DNA from: Brasenia schreberi
Lineage: Eukaryota; Streptophyta; Magnoliopsida; Nymphaeales; Cabombaceae
Assembly: GCA_036023115.1 (NCBI GenBank)
Contig: JAYKKT010000079.1
Span: 11,337,501 to 11,401,500 of the forward strand
Reading direction: 5' to 3'
DNA: 64,000 nucleotides
Under the pieces are notes generated by a model, which did not search any database, was not told where the DNA came from, and saw only the letters and a program-made list of their open reading frames with translations. Within the stretch, counting starts at the first letter, position 1. Every line of letters begins with the position of its first letter. This document shows positions 11,690 through 21,128 of this stretch, in pieces. A program made the translations under genes and the position numbers.

Positions 11690-12130
11690 AAGTGTTTTTT
11701 GGAAAGGATTTGATTTCGTGAGTGTGTGTTCTTTGTGTGTAAATAGAAATAACAACTCACACGACTTGAATTTAAATTTGCGGGAATTGAAATATACATA
11801 TATCTTAAGAGCAGAAAGGCTCAATTGTGAGTGAGTGCTCTTTGTGTGTAAATTGAAATGACAACTCACACGACTTGGATTAAATTTGCAGAAATTGAAA
11901 TATACGTATATCTTAAGAGCGGAAAGGCTCAATTGTGAGTGTGTGTTCTTTGTGTGTAAATTGAAATGTCAACTCACACGACTTGAATTAAATCCACCCG
12001 AAATGAAATTGTAACTCACACAGCTTAAAGGAAATACCCAAATTGAAGTATATACGTTTAGCTTAAGAGCGGAAAGGCTCAATGCACGTGTGTGTATGTA
12101 TGCAATATAAGAGCGAAATGGCTCAAGTGA
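11690..12130 (-). repeat. tandem subrepeats (~110-120 bp) inside gypsy LTR
   Basis: At least three diverged units, each with AACTCACACGACTTG, ATATCTTAAGAGC and AAAGGCTCAATTGTGAG. The reverse complement of the same unit recurs in the LTR of the gypsy element at 53,240-53,660. Confidence 0.8.
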
Positions 12131-12449
12131 ACGTGTGTGGTTGTGTTTATCCACAAATATTGCATTTCGGGAGGAGACTCCGCTCCATTACTACAACCCC
12201 ATATCAAATTGAATTTACTTTGAATAGGAAAAGCAATTTAGAATATATGTTAGAAAACTTACACTTTTCCTAACTTGAATTCGGGATTTTGCTAGGTCGT
12301 GTCCACCTTCTTTGTGTTGAGCCCGGGTCAAGGCATCTTCATGTTGCAGCAAAGGGGCAAGCTCCTTCAAATGGCGAGTCTTGGTGACGTGCAGCAAAGA
12401 GGTAAGACGGTTGGGAGTGGGGCGACGTGAGAGTTGAGTTTGGGTTCAC

Positions 12450-12740
12450 TTGGGGGCAGCCAAGTGTTTTATGGCTTAGGATGGGCTGGGTCTCGGCCAA
12501 GGTTTTAGGTTAGACAAGTCCTAACTAGGTGAGGTTGGGGTGGGCCGTGGGAGGTGGTCCTAGTTAGGTCTAGGTTTGGTTTAGGTAAATGGATATGAGC
12601 TAGGTGCGGCCAGCACCTAGCTTGGTTAGGGCTTGTAGGGGGTGGTCAAGGTTGGTGCACGACCAAGGTTTTAGGTTAGGCAAGTCCTAGTTAGGTGAGG
12701 TTAGGCTGGGCCGTGGGAGGTGGTCCTAGTTAGGTGGGAT
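12450..12740. repeat. two-copy direct repeat in gypsy solo LTR
   Basis: CCAAGGTTTTAGGTTAG...GGGCCGTGGGAGGTGGTCC appears twice, about 170 bp apart, with few changes. Confidence 0.75.
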
Positions 12741-12825
12741 ATGGTGCGCGGGTGAGGCAGGTTTAGGCGCGGCAGGGGTGTCGCGCAGGGCGTGGAGGCG
12801 TTGCGCAGGGCACTGCGCGACAGGG

Positions 12826-12975
12826 GGTGTGGCGCGCAGGAGGGCGCGCGGTAGGGTGCCGCGGCTGGCTGGGGTTGATGTTGGGGCGTGCAGGGGGTGT
12901 GGCGCGCAGGAGGGCGCGTGACAGGGTGCCGCGACTGGCTGGGGGTGATGTTGGGGCGTGTAGGGGGTGTAGTCG
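12826..12975. repeat. 74-bp GC-rich tandem repeat (2 copies)
   Basis: Units share GGGGGTGTGGCGCGCAGGAG, AGGGTGCCGCG and GATGTTGGGGCGTG. This is the most CpG-rich spot in the window. Confidence 0.8.
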
Positions 12976-13291
12976 GGTGCAGCACGAGGTGTGCTTGGGT
13001 TGGGCTTAGGGGCTAAGTTTGGGTTAGGTGGGTTAGGTCAAAGGTCGAGCCTAGGCTAGGTTAGGGTGAGGTTTTAGGGGACCTACCTCTTGGAGCCGGT
13101 CCACCATACGCCGTCCATGCCGAGCCCACTTCGGTTGCAGCCGTGCCTTGGTTGAGATCCACCTTGAGCAACCCTTGGGGTTAGGTCTTGATCTACATGG
13201 CTCGAGCCCACTCCCACTTGACCGAGCCCACATGGCTAACCCTCTCTCTCACTCTCTCTCCTCCCAGATGGATTTCACATGAACCCCCATC

Positions 13292-13292
<1 letters not shown>

Positions 13293-13332
<40 letters not shown>
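13293..13332. repeat. poly-C tract (40 C)
   Basis: Uninterrupted C run inside the solo LTR. Its true length is unreliable in any assembly. Confidence 0.95.
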
Positions 13333-13333
<1 letters not shown>

Positions 13334-13344
13334 CCGCCAAGGGG

Positions 13345-13560
13345 TGGGTCTTGGATCTAGATCTTGGAATCCAGATCTGATCCAAATATCATTTGGGTTT
13401 GGATATGGATCTCAGATTTGGATTTTAAGATCCAAATCTGATTCAAATATTATTTGGGTTTGGATATGGATCTCGAATATGGATATTGGGATCCAGATCC
13501 GATTCAAATATTATTTGGTTTTGGATCTGGATCAAAATATCCAAATCTAATCCAAAATTT
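13345..13560. repeat. GGATCTGGAT-rich tandem repeat (~3 units)
   Basis: Units of roughly 60 bp containing ATTTGGGTTTGGATATGGAT and GATCCAAATCTGATTCAAAT. Related text occurs in the gypsy LTRs at 51,450-51,545 and 62,880-62,980. Confidence 0.75.
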
Positions 13561-14017
13561 TCTGCTCCTTTCTTTGAGTCTTTTCTGGCGCTTCCCACAG
13601 TCGGTTTTGAGCGGGCTCTAGTTCCTCGGCGACCCAATTTCGGCTTGGGTTTTCCCAAAGTTCTTTTTTTCGACTGATGTTCTACTTCTTAGGACATTCT
13701 GGTGTCTGTTTTGATCCGCCTTTTTCTGTTTTTGGCTGATTTCTGGTGCTATCGATCTCAGATTTCTCCACGGACTCTGTTCTTCATTCTGACGGGCCGT
13801 GTCTTGGACTTCTGTTGACTTTATCAGGTTCTTGGCCTCTTTATGCACTTTGTAACTGCTTTTGCTTTTGACCCAAATTATGATTTTGGCCTTCTGTCGG
13901 GCTTTTCTCCGAATGGGCTTAAATTTTTCTTCTTTCTCTTGCTTTAGCCTCGAGATTGCTTTTGAAGTTTTGGGTGTTTTGAAAATAGAAATTTTTTTTT
14001 TGGGTGTTTACAAATGA

Positions 14018-14807
14018 GATACCTCTTTTTTCCAAGGTTCTCCAAAGAACCTCCCTTGGTATTCTATTGTAAGCTTTTTCTAGATCAATAAATATCATGT
14101 GAAGGTCTTTTTTTCTGCTCTAAAATATTTCATAAGACGTCTCAAAAGGTGAATCGCTTCAACAGTAGATCTGCCTGGCATGAATCCAAATTGGTTCTCT
14201 GTTGTACTTGATACTTGTCTTAACCTACGTTCGATAATTCTTTCCCACAATTTCATGGTATGGCTCATTAACTTGATACCTTGATAATTCGCACAATTCT
14301 GAATGTCTCCCTTATTCTTATATATATGGGTATAAGTGTACTCGCTCTCCATTCCTCAGACATCTTTTGGTTTCTCCATATTTCATTAAATAGTCTTGTG
14401 AGCCAAGTGATTCCTATTTCTCCAAGTTTTTTCCAAACTTCTATAGGGATATTATCTGGTCCTACCGATTTACCACCCTTCATATGTTTAAGAGCCTCTT
14501 TGACTTTATTCTTTTGAATATGTCAGTAGAAATTGTGGTTTATGTACTTTTCTGATTTGGCTAACTCTCCTAAGTTAATACTAATATCTTTATTTTCATT
14601 AAAAAGCTTATAAAAATAGCTTTTTCATCTATTTCTTATATCATTATTTGGTACTAGAATTTTTTCATCCTTGTCTTTGATGTATCTAACAACATTAAGA
14701 TCTTTAGTTTTCTTATCTCTAGCCTACCTATCCTAAAAATATCTCTTTCATCCTCTTTTGAGTTGAGTTTTTTTATATAAATCCTCCCAAATCTTGAGTT
14801 TATTATA
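14018..14807 (-). pseudogene. RTE LINE RT, N-terminal part (upstream of the solo LTR)
   Basis: Reading leftward: 'MKGGKSVGPDNIPIEVWKKL', 'RRLRQVSSTTENQFGFMPGR' and '[16 protein letters not shown]', which are RT fingers motifs of non-LTR elements. The frame is broken near 14,300 and runs into the solo LTR at 14,017. The truncated 5' end is at the target duplication. Confidence 0.75.
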
Positions 14808-14825
14808 TTGGTTTATCTTGAGCTA
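14808..14825. repeat. target-site duplication of RTE LINE (right copy)
   Basis: Exact match to 10,398-10,415. Confidence 0.9.
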
Positions 14826-14999
14826 ACATCATAAAATTCAAACACTATTAAAGGTTATCTAAAGTCCAATGCCGTCACTCAATCACTGTATTCGAGCATG
14901 CATGTTAGCCAAAAAGCATCCCGACAATTCTGATATTTATCTCTTATTTTCTTTTAGAACCAATATCAATGTAATGTTATTCTTATTTAATAACGTAGT

Positions 15000-15521
15000 A
15001 ATATTTTGATCCAGTCACTTTATTTTGTAACAAAATCAATTCTAAAACCTTGTTCTAATTTTTTTTTCAAAACTTGGTCATAAGTCTGAAATTTTCCAAT
15101 ACATATCATGTCAAGTTTGGATGATTCCTTTGAAAATATGTCAATGAAGGTCTCGCCAAGCTTCACAAGTCGATTTTCAAAAACCACGAAAAAAGTTTTC
15201 TCAAACCTGGGAAGATAGAATCGCCTTTTTAAAAAGAGAATTAAGAGAGTTACAAATCGAAAGGGAGATCGCTGCCTTAAGCCAAGAGGCCAAGGCACAT
15301 GACTACCATGAGAAACAATCTCGAGTCCATAGGGAGACAAACCATGCTGAGAGAACCAAACCAACCTCAATCCGATGAAGGATGAAAGGCCACAAATGTA
15401 GTAAGTGTTAGGATTAAACCACCTCTTCCTAACCTTTCTAATCATCCACTTCTTAACACCCCTTTGTCCATCGAAAATCTCAAAAAAATTATATTTAGAA
15501 AAACCAAAAATATAAATTTTC
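15000..15521 (+). pseudogene. Ty3/gypsy gag fragment
   Basis: Translating around stops gives 'MSSLDDSFENMS', 'FTSRFSKTTKKVFSNLGR' and 'EIAALSQEAKAH', matching the gag N-terminus of the gypsy elements at 44,490 ('MSSSKGSYEVSS', 'ALSQEAEA') and 54,540. The right end (15,440-15,520) resembles the region before the RT of the same family (47,510), so a large internal deletion joined the two. The plus-strand LINE at 15,538 is inserted here. Confidence 0.6.
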
Positions 15522-15537
15522 TTTTGCTTACCTTTTT
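15522..15537. repeat. target-site duplication of plus-strand LINE (left)
   Basis: TTTTGCTTACCTTTTT, repeated at 17,011-17,026 with one C/T change. Confidence 0.75.
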
Positions 15538-17010
15538 GAAGTCGAAAGAATTAAGTCAAAGAGGCTCTTAAACATATGAAGGGTGGTAAATCGGTAGGAC
15601 CGGACAATATTCCTATAGAAGTATGAAAAATCCTAGGAGAAACAGGAATCACTTGACTCACAAGACTATTTAATGAAATATAGAGAAACCAAACGATGCT
15701 CAAAGAATGGAAAATAAATACACTTATACATATATATAAGAACAAGAGAGACATTCAGAATTGTGCGAATTATTTGGGTATCAAGTTAATGAGCTATACT
15801 ATGAAATTGTGAGAAAGAATTATCGAACGTAGGTTAAGACAAGTATCGAGTACAACAGAGAACCAATTTGGATTCATTCCAAGCAGATCTACTGTTGAAG
15901 CAATTCACCATTTGAGACGTCTAATGGAATATTTTAGAGGAAAAAAGAAAGACCTTCACATTATATTTATTGATATAGAAAAAACATATGATAGGGTACC
16001 GAGAGAGGTTCTTTGGAGAATATTGGAAAAAAGAGGTATCCCATTGATATGCATAAACCTTATAAGAGACATGTACGATGGCGCAAAAACATGTGTGAGG
16101 ACTCATGAAATAATATCAGACTTCTTTGAAGTTAATATTGAGTTACATCAAGGATCAACTTTAAGTCTATACTTATTTATAATGGTGCATATTGAAGATG
16201 AAGTACCTTAGTGTATGTTATTTGCAGATGACATTGTGTTATTGGAGGAGTCTAAGGAAAAAGTTAATAGAAAATTGGAATTATAGAAAAAAACATTAGA
16301 AAGTAAAGGCTTCCGACTTAGTAGAACAAAGACACAATATATGGAATGTAAGTTTGATCATTTGGTTACCTCAGAGGACATATAAATTAAAATTGGCACA
16401 CATTGCATCCCCCAAAAGGAAAGTTTTAAATACCTAGGGTCAATTTTTCAAAGTGATGGAATAATTGATGGAGATGTTACGCATAGAATTAATGTTCGTT
16501 GATTAAAATGGAGAAAAACAACAGGTATTCTTTGTGATAAGAATATATCATTAAAGTTAAAAGGTAAATATTATAAAGCAACAATTAGAACTGCCACGTT
16601 TTATGGTTCTGGGTGTTGGGCAGTTAATCATCAACATGTACAAAAGATGTATGTGACAGAAATTAAAAGTTTGAGATGGATGAGTGGTCATATAATAAAA
16701 GACCGTACACATAATGAGGTTGTTAGAAATAAATTAGGAGTGACACCAATAAAGGATAAAATGAGATAATATCGTTTAAGATGGTTTGGACATATATAAA
16801 GAAGATCAAAAGAAAAACCTATAAGAAGGTATGAAAAAATAGATTTTGAAATTATTAAAAGAGGTAAAAGACGATCACAAAAGTGTTGGAAAGAAATAGT
16901 AAAGAATTATCTAACTTATTGTGAGTTAACTGCTAAGATGACTCATGATAGGGCTCTGTAGAAACAAAGAATCCATATAGCCAACCCTATGAGAAAAGGC
17001 TTAGTTGTTG
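15538..17010 (+). mobile_element. RTE-type LINE, 5'-truncated
   Basis: 1.47 kb plus-strand copy. In order it encodes 'KGGKSVGPDNIPIE', 'ENQFGFIPS', 'IDIEKTYDRVPREVLW' and 'MLFADDIVLLEE' (catalytic FADD intact), then the C-terminal 'KMR' and 'RLRWFGHI' region, through many stops. The longest open piece is 15,912-16,211. It ends ...AAGGCTTAGTTGTTG. The 16-bp duplication at both ends marks a true insertion. It is the same family as the minus-strand copies at 10.4 and 32.7 kb. Confidence 0.85.
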
Positions 17011-17026
17011 TTTTGCTTATCTTTTT
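17011..17026. repeat. target-site duplication of plus-strand LINE (right)
   Basis: TTTTGCTTATCTTTTT, partner of 15,522-15,537. Confidence 0.75.
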
Positions 17027-18165
17027 TAGTGTTACATTAAACTTTCTTAAAGTTTCTCATCTTTCTATAGTTGAAGCATTTGATATAAAAAATATGTCTT
17101 TATGATTTCTTAAAATTTTGACTATCCTAATTGCTATATTTGTCAAACTTTTTATTTGACTTTTTTTTTTTTAATTTTAGGTGATTTTGGAGCAAGACTC
17201 TAAGCCATCTTGAGCTTTGTTTGTAGAGAAGCCGAAGAAGCCATCTTGAGCTGAAGCTTGTCAGTAGAGAAGCCGAAGAAGTCCATTGGCTTCTCTCCTC
17301 TCTCTCACTATCCTCGTAAACAAGAAAACGTGCTACAAACAACCCGATTTCCTAAAAACCGTGATGTTAAAATGTGGGCACTGCTAGTTTATAAGAAACC
17401 AGCCACAATTCTCATAAAAATCGTCAGCGGTTTTACAAAAATCGCATTAATTTTATTTTTTAACATCCTCTACTGTTTTCTTTGCCTAGGAACTTGTTTG
17501 GCTTTTTCAATCAGCAGCTCTTGAAGAAGCTATTTTGAACAACAGAGAACGAGAGCTAGAATGAAGGAGATAAAATGAAAAAAGAAAAAAAGGAAGACAA
17601 CCGTATTCTGTACCCTTCCCTTCCATCTTCCTCCTTTTCTTTTCTTTTTTTGAATAATCAACGAACTAGATAATAGATCTCCCTTTGTTTTTGTTCGTCC
17701 GATCGACTTCTCCTCTTGAATCTGAACATACAACTTCTTGCTTTTATTCTTTTTGATTGTATAGATCGATAAGTAAAACAGAGATTTAACTCTAAAATGA
17801 GAGACAACAAGAAGGCGTACCTAAACCGAAACAATACGATGAAGGATGCTGTAGAGTGATCCTTAGGCTTTGATAGCAATGAAGCAAATAGTCGAGAATG
17901 ATGAAGTTCTAGCAAAAGCTGCAAGAAGAGGAAGAAGAGAAGGCTTATTCATGGTAAATTAGCTTTTATAAGGTTTTTACACAATAAGGAAAATTCTATA
18001 TAATAAGCTCTTGTATATATATATATATATTCGAGTGTTTCTTCCCTTACGGTTACGATTCTGGATTTCTCATTTACATTTTTTAGGAGAAAAACGCTTA
18101 GGGTAAACCTCTGTTATTTAGAAGAACAAAACGCTCTGTATTTTTTTTATTTATGTATAAAAAAA
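17027..18165. other. unassigned; possible MITE remnant
   Basis: No gene recognised. 17,190-17,540 begins with repeated AGAAGCCGAAGAAG blocks and ends with an AGCTCTTGAAGAAGCT block in a style seen at the ends of plant hAT-type miniature elements, but no clean inverted repeat or target duplication could be set. A short (TA)n run lies at about 18,016-18,032. Confidence 0.35.
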
Positions 18166-18170
18166 TGCAT

Positions 18171-18215
18171 CTCACGAAATCGGGAAAGGGGCCCTTCCTT
18201 TCCCGATTTCATGAG
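18171..18215. repeat. 19-bp inverted repeat (hairpin)
   Basis: Arms 18,171-18,189 and 18,197-18,215 (CTCACGAAATCGGGAAAGG and its complement with one mismatch) with a 7-base loop. No U-tract follows, so it is not a simple terminator. Confidence 0.75.
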
Positions 18216-18239
18216 AGGGTTTAAGAGAGGCCTTCCATG

Positions 18240-19300
18240 GCCACCAAGTTACCTAATGTAATTTTAATTATCCTCCACCTTCATCGCCCTTCATAACCAC
18301 TACTGAAGCCACCCACCATCTCCATCGAAGGCCGATCACTACCTGCCCTTTTCTCCTTCCCTCGCCCTTATCATCTCTTTGACCATCACCTCAGCTGCCG
18401 CATCCGAACCACCATTGCTTTCACTACAAAACCGCTCCGACCTCAACATCGCTACCACCCATCCCTTGCGCCGCCCATTCAGCTCCTCGCCATCACCTGG
18501 ACCACCATCTCAACCCCCGCCTTGACATCGGCCACCATCACCACCGCTTGCCTGCATGACCATCAGCCCTTTGCATCTTTCTCCTTCACCGACGGCATCT
18601 CTCTCTCTCTCAGAATCATCGGTGCTCCTTTCCCTCAACTCTTATAAAATTTGGATCCAGTAAACTATATCCCATTCAATCCATTATCCCAAAAGCATTA
18701 GCTAAACTGAAATCCAATTGTATTTTGACCCAAACCGATATCCCATACTCTTGAGCCTTAAATCCAAACTCGCTTCTATCTAGATCCGAATCGATTCACT
18801 TCTACTTTTGATGGATCCTTACCCTTGGGATCTACATCAGAACCAATACCTCTTAGATCTCATTCAACCCACTTAGACACAATCCATCCCATTAACCCAA
18901 AGGACATCATGTGCTCCAAATTGGACCCCTTTTCCTCTAAGCATGACTCGCTCTCTTTGTCTAAAAATGTTCATTCAAACCAAATCCAACCTATTCTAAG
19001 GTCCATAACCCAAAATTCCTTGGATTGGATCTAATTTGGTTACTTTATAAAGTGTTCATTTTAAATTGGATCCAGGTGAGTCTAACCCAAAACCCAAGTT
19101 CCATCCTTCTAGTCGAACTAAAACCCAATCTCCAACCGAAAACTATATACATTTCACCTAACACAATCTACTTGCCTCATCCAAAACCAAGGAACCTAAG
19201 CAGCAACTCGCATTATCCGAGGCTCACCAGGTATATGACAAGAAATTTAGGTTTCAAAGAAAGCAATTTGATAGCCAGAAAGATCGATCCAGATTTATGA
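18240..19300. other. C-rich, repeat-like intergenic sequence
   Basis: 18,280-18,620 is dominated by CCACCATC-type text, in the style of the C-rich U3 region of the gypsy LTRs near 52,300-53,030. It then gives way to AT-richer text with ATCC and AACCCAA motifs. Probably an old LTR remnant, but no boundary or coding content was found. Confidence 0.4.
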
Positions 19301-19302
19301 AA

Positions 19303-19402
19303 AGTTATTTCCTTTATAGTCCCATAAAAATCTTGCTATCAGTATTTAGTTAGTTATTTCCTTTGTAGTCCCATAAGAATCTTGCTATCAATATTTAATT
19401 TT
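19303..19402. repeat. ~55-bp tandem duplication
   Basis: GTTATTTCCTTT(A/G)TAGTCCCATAA(A/G)AATCTTGCTATCA(G/A)TATTTA occurs twice in a row. Confidence 0.85.
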
Positions 19403-19719
19403 CTTGGCGATATGAATATATTTTTCTTACACAATAAATCTTGCTTTCTCAAGATATGAATATCATTTCTCATCTCCTCTCTCTCATCTCTATGCATAAC
19501 AACCTGCCTTATACTAATGACCTTACTATCTTGGTTTTGCATAGTCCTTGATGATAAGACTTTTGTCCATCCCAATAATTTTACCAAATTAGGAGGCATT
19601 GGAAGTTTTCATTTGTTGTTTGAGGCAAATTTTCCATTCTCATGATGCATACAAATTTATACGTAAAACCATGTCACATGATGTTAGTTTTGGTCACACC
19701 TCAGTCACCTATCGCTGGA

Positions 19720-20088
19720 GTACACCTTATCCGAAACCGCCTAATCTTATCCCTATCCATGACCAGGAAAATTTTGACCGTTACATCAAAACTTTTTTGT
19801 GCAAAAGGATAGATCAAGACCCAAACCCAAGCCCGTTCCAACATGCGTGGTATAAGATGTCCTCCCCAAGTTCTTTAAACTAAGGTTCATGAGCTACCAA
19901 CTATATAAAATGACATATGGGTTTGTCACATCCATCAATATAAAACTAAACTTTGTCTCATCTTAATCATCTATCGCAAAAGTCCCTCATATTTTATTTT
20001 TTATACTTTAGGACTTTTACTTATATTAATTAAATATATAGGAATACTAACATTTAATGCATATTAAATGTACATCAAATCTAACAAT
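19720..20088 (-). repeat. 3' LTR of split copia element
   Basis: On the element strand it starts TGTTAGATTTGATG at 20,088, right after a purine-rich GACTTTGTGGAAAT. It shares CCTCCCCAAG and CTTTAGGACTTTTACTTATA blocks with the other LTRs of the family. The distal edge may lie further left. Confidence 0.65.
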
Positions 20089-20539
20089 TTCCACAAAGTC
20101 CTTAAGTGAAAAAGTGCCCATATAATCCAACCATCATATTATGCTTTCAGTAAAAATACCTTTCGGTTTGAACCATTACCTAAGTTATCTAATATTATCC
20201 TTATAGGAACTAGGTGAACATACGTCTTGAACATAAACCTTAGGTGTAAAGGTGTTTATTGGTAACAACATAATAAAAGGCTACGATATGATCTATAGGA
20301 GTGATGCATTAATGGTTGTGCATCTATATCTAGTATCATGATTAACTTCAGGGAACAACCCAATTCCCATATTGCAGCCACACAATGTCAATCACTTAAT
20401 TGGGAACCTCCAAGGATGTACTATATCATCACTAGACCTTGTTATTTTAAGCCCTAAAATCACATCAGCCACACATAAATCCTTCATCTAAAACTTACTA
20501 CATAAGAATAACTTAGTCTCATTTATTATTCTCATATCG

Positions 20540-21128
20540 AATCCAAACAACAATATATCATCTACGTGTAGGCAAAGAATGATGAAAGCATTATTGATAG
20601 ACTTCCAATAGAAACACTTATCATAATCATTAGAAACGAAGCCAAAAGATGATATCACATAATCAAAATTTTCATGTCATTGTTCAGGGGCTTGTTTAAA
20701 ACCATATAATGATTTAACAAGCTTACATACCTTAGACTCATTCCCATGAGCCACAAATTCCTCTAGTTGATCCATACAAATTTGCTCATGGAGGTCACCA
20801 TATAGGAAAGTAGTCTTCACATCCATATGATGGATTGTAAGGTCATATACGGAAGCCAGTGCTATAAGCACTCAGATGGTGGTCATTCAAGAAGCTAGAG
20901 AATAGGTATCAAAGTAATCTATTCCTTCATTTTGTCTATCCCTTGGTAACTAATCTGGCCTTGTACTTATTAATTGTTCCATTTGTATTCAGTTTTTTCT
21001 TAAAAATTTACTTGCAACCTACAGTAGAAAAAGTAGGAGGTAAATCCACCAATTCCCAAGTACCATTGGAAAAAATTGATTGGATTTTCTTATTAACGGC
21101 TTGCTTTCAAAACTTAACCTCAATTGAG
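20540..21128 (-). pseudogene. copia reverse transcriptase (second part)
   Basis: Leftward translation gives 'NGTWELVDLPP', 'NKYKARLVTKG', 'YDLTIHHMDVKTTFLYGDL', 'CKLVKSLYGFKQAPEQ' and a degraded catalytic strand 'CLHVDD' near 20,555. These are the RVT_2 landmarks in correct order. Stops and a frameshift occur near 20,950. The longest open piece is 20,677-20,871. RT would copy element RNA inside virus-like particles; this copy cannot. Confidence 0.8.

Larger units (their letters stand above)
11436..14012 (-). mobile_element. solo LTR of Ty3/gypsy element (2.58 kb), inserted in the LINE
   Basis: On the element strand it runs TGTAAACACCC...TTGTTTACA. The start matches the gypsy LTRs at 43,100, 50,972 and 62,405, and the end resembles ...GCGTCTACA at 54,403. 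It is flanked by AATGG (11,431-11,435) and AATGA (14,013-14,017), a 5-bp target duplication with one change. Removing it restores the LINE text GTCAATGGGATACC seen intact at 33,660. A single LTR with no interior indicates LTR-LTR recombination after insertion. It contains several tandem repeats and a 40-C run. Confidence 0.88.
10416..14807 (-). mobile_element. RTE-type LINE, 5'-truncated, split by a solo LTR
   Basis: Minus-strand non-LTR retrotransposon. Its 3' end is at the left, closing with a GTT repeat (plus-strand (CAA)n at 10,418-10,459) after the characteristic tail containing AAGGCTTAGTTGTTG. It is bounded by a perfect 18-bp target duplication. The body is 10,416-11,435 plus 14,018-14,807 (about 1.8 kb); 11,436-14,012 is a gypsy solo LTR that inserted later. 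It encodes part of the RT domain and the RTE C-terminal region. 5' truncation and a long target duplication are normal for LINE insertion. Confidence 0.88.

Noticed and set aside
11690..12130. Regularly spaced repeats that could suggest a CRISPR-like array
   Set aside because: Units are ~115 bp, diverged throughout, with no constant repeat/variable spacer structure, and lie in a plant LTR.
12701..13009. Overlapping proline/arginine-rich frames on both strands
   Set aside because: Generated by GC-rich tandem repeats inside the gypsy solo LTR.
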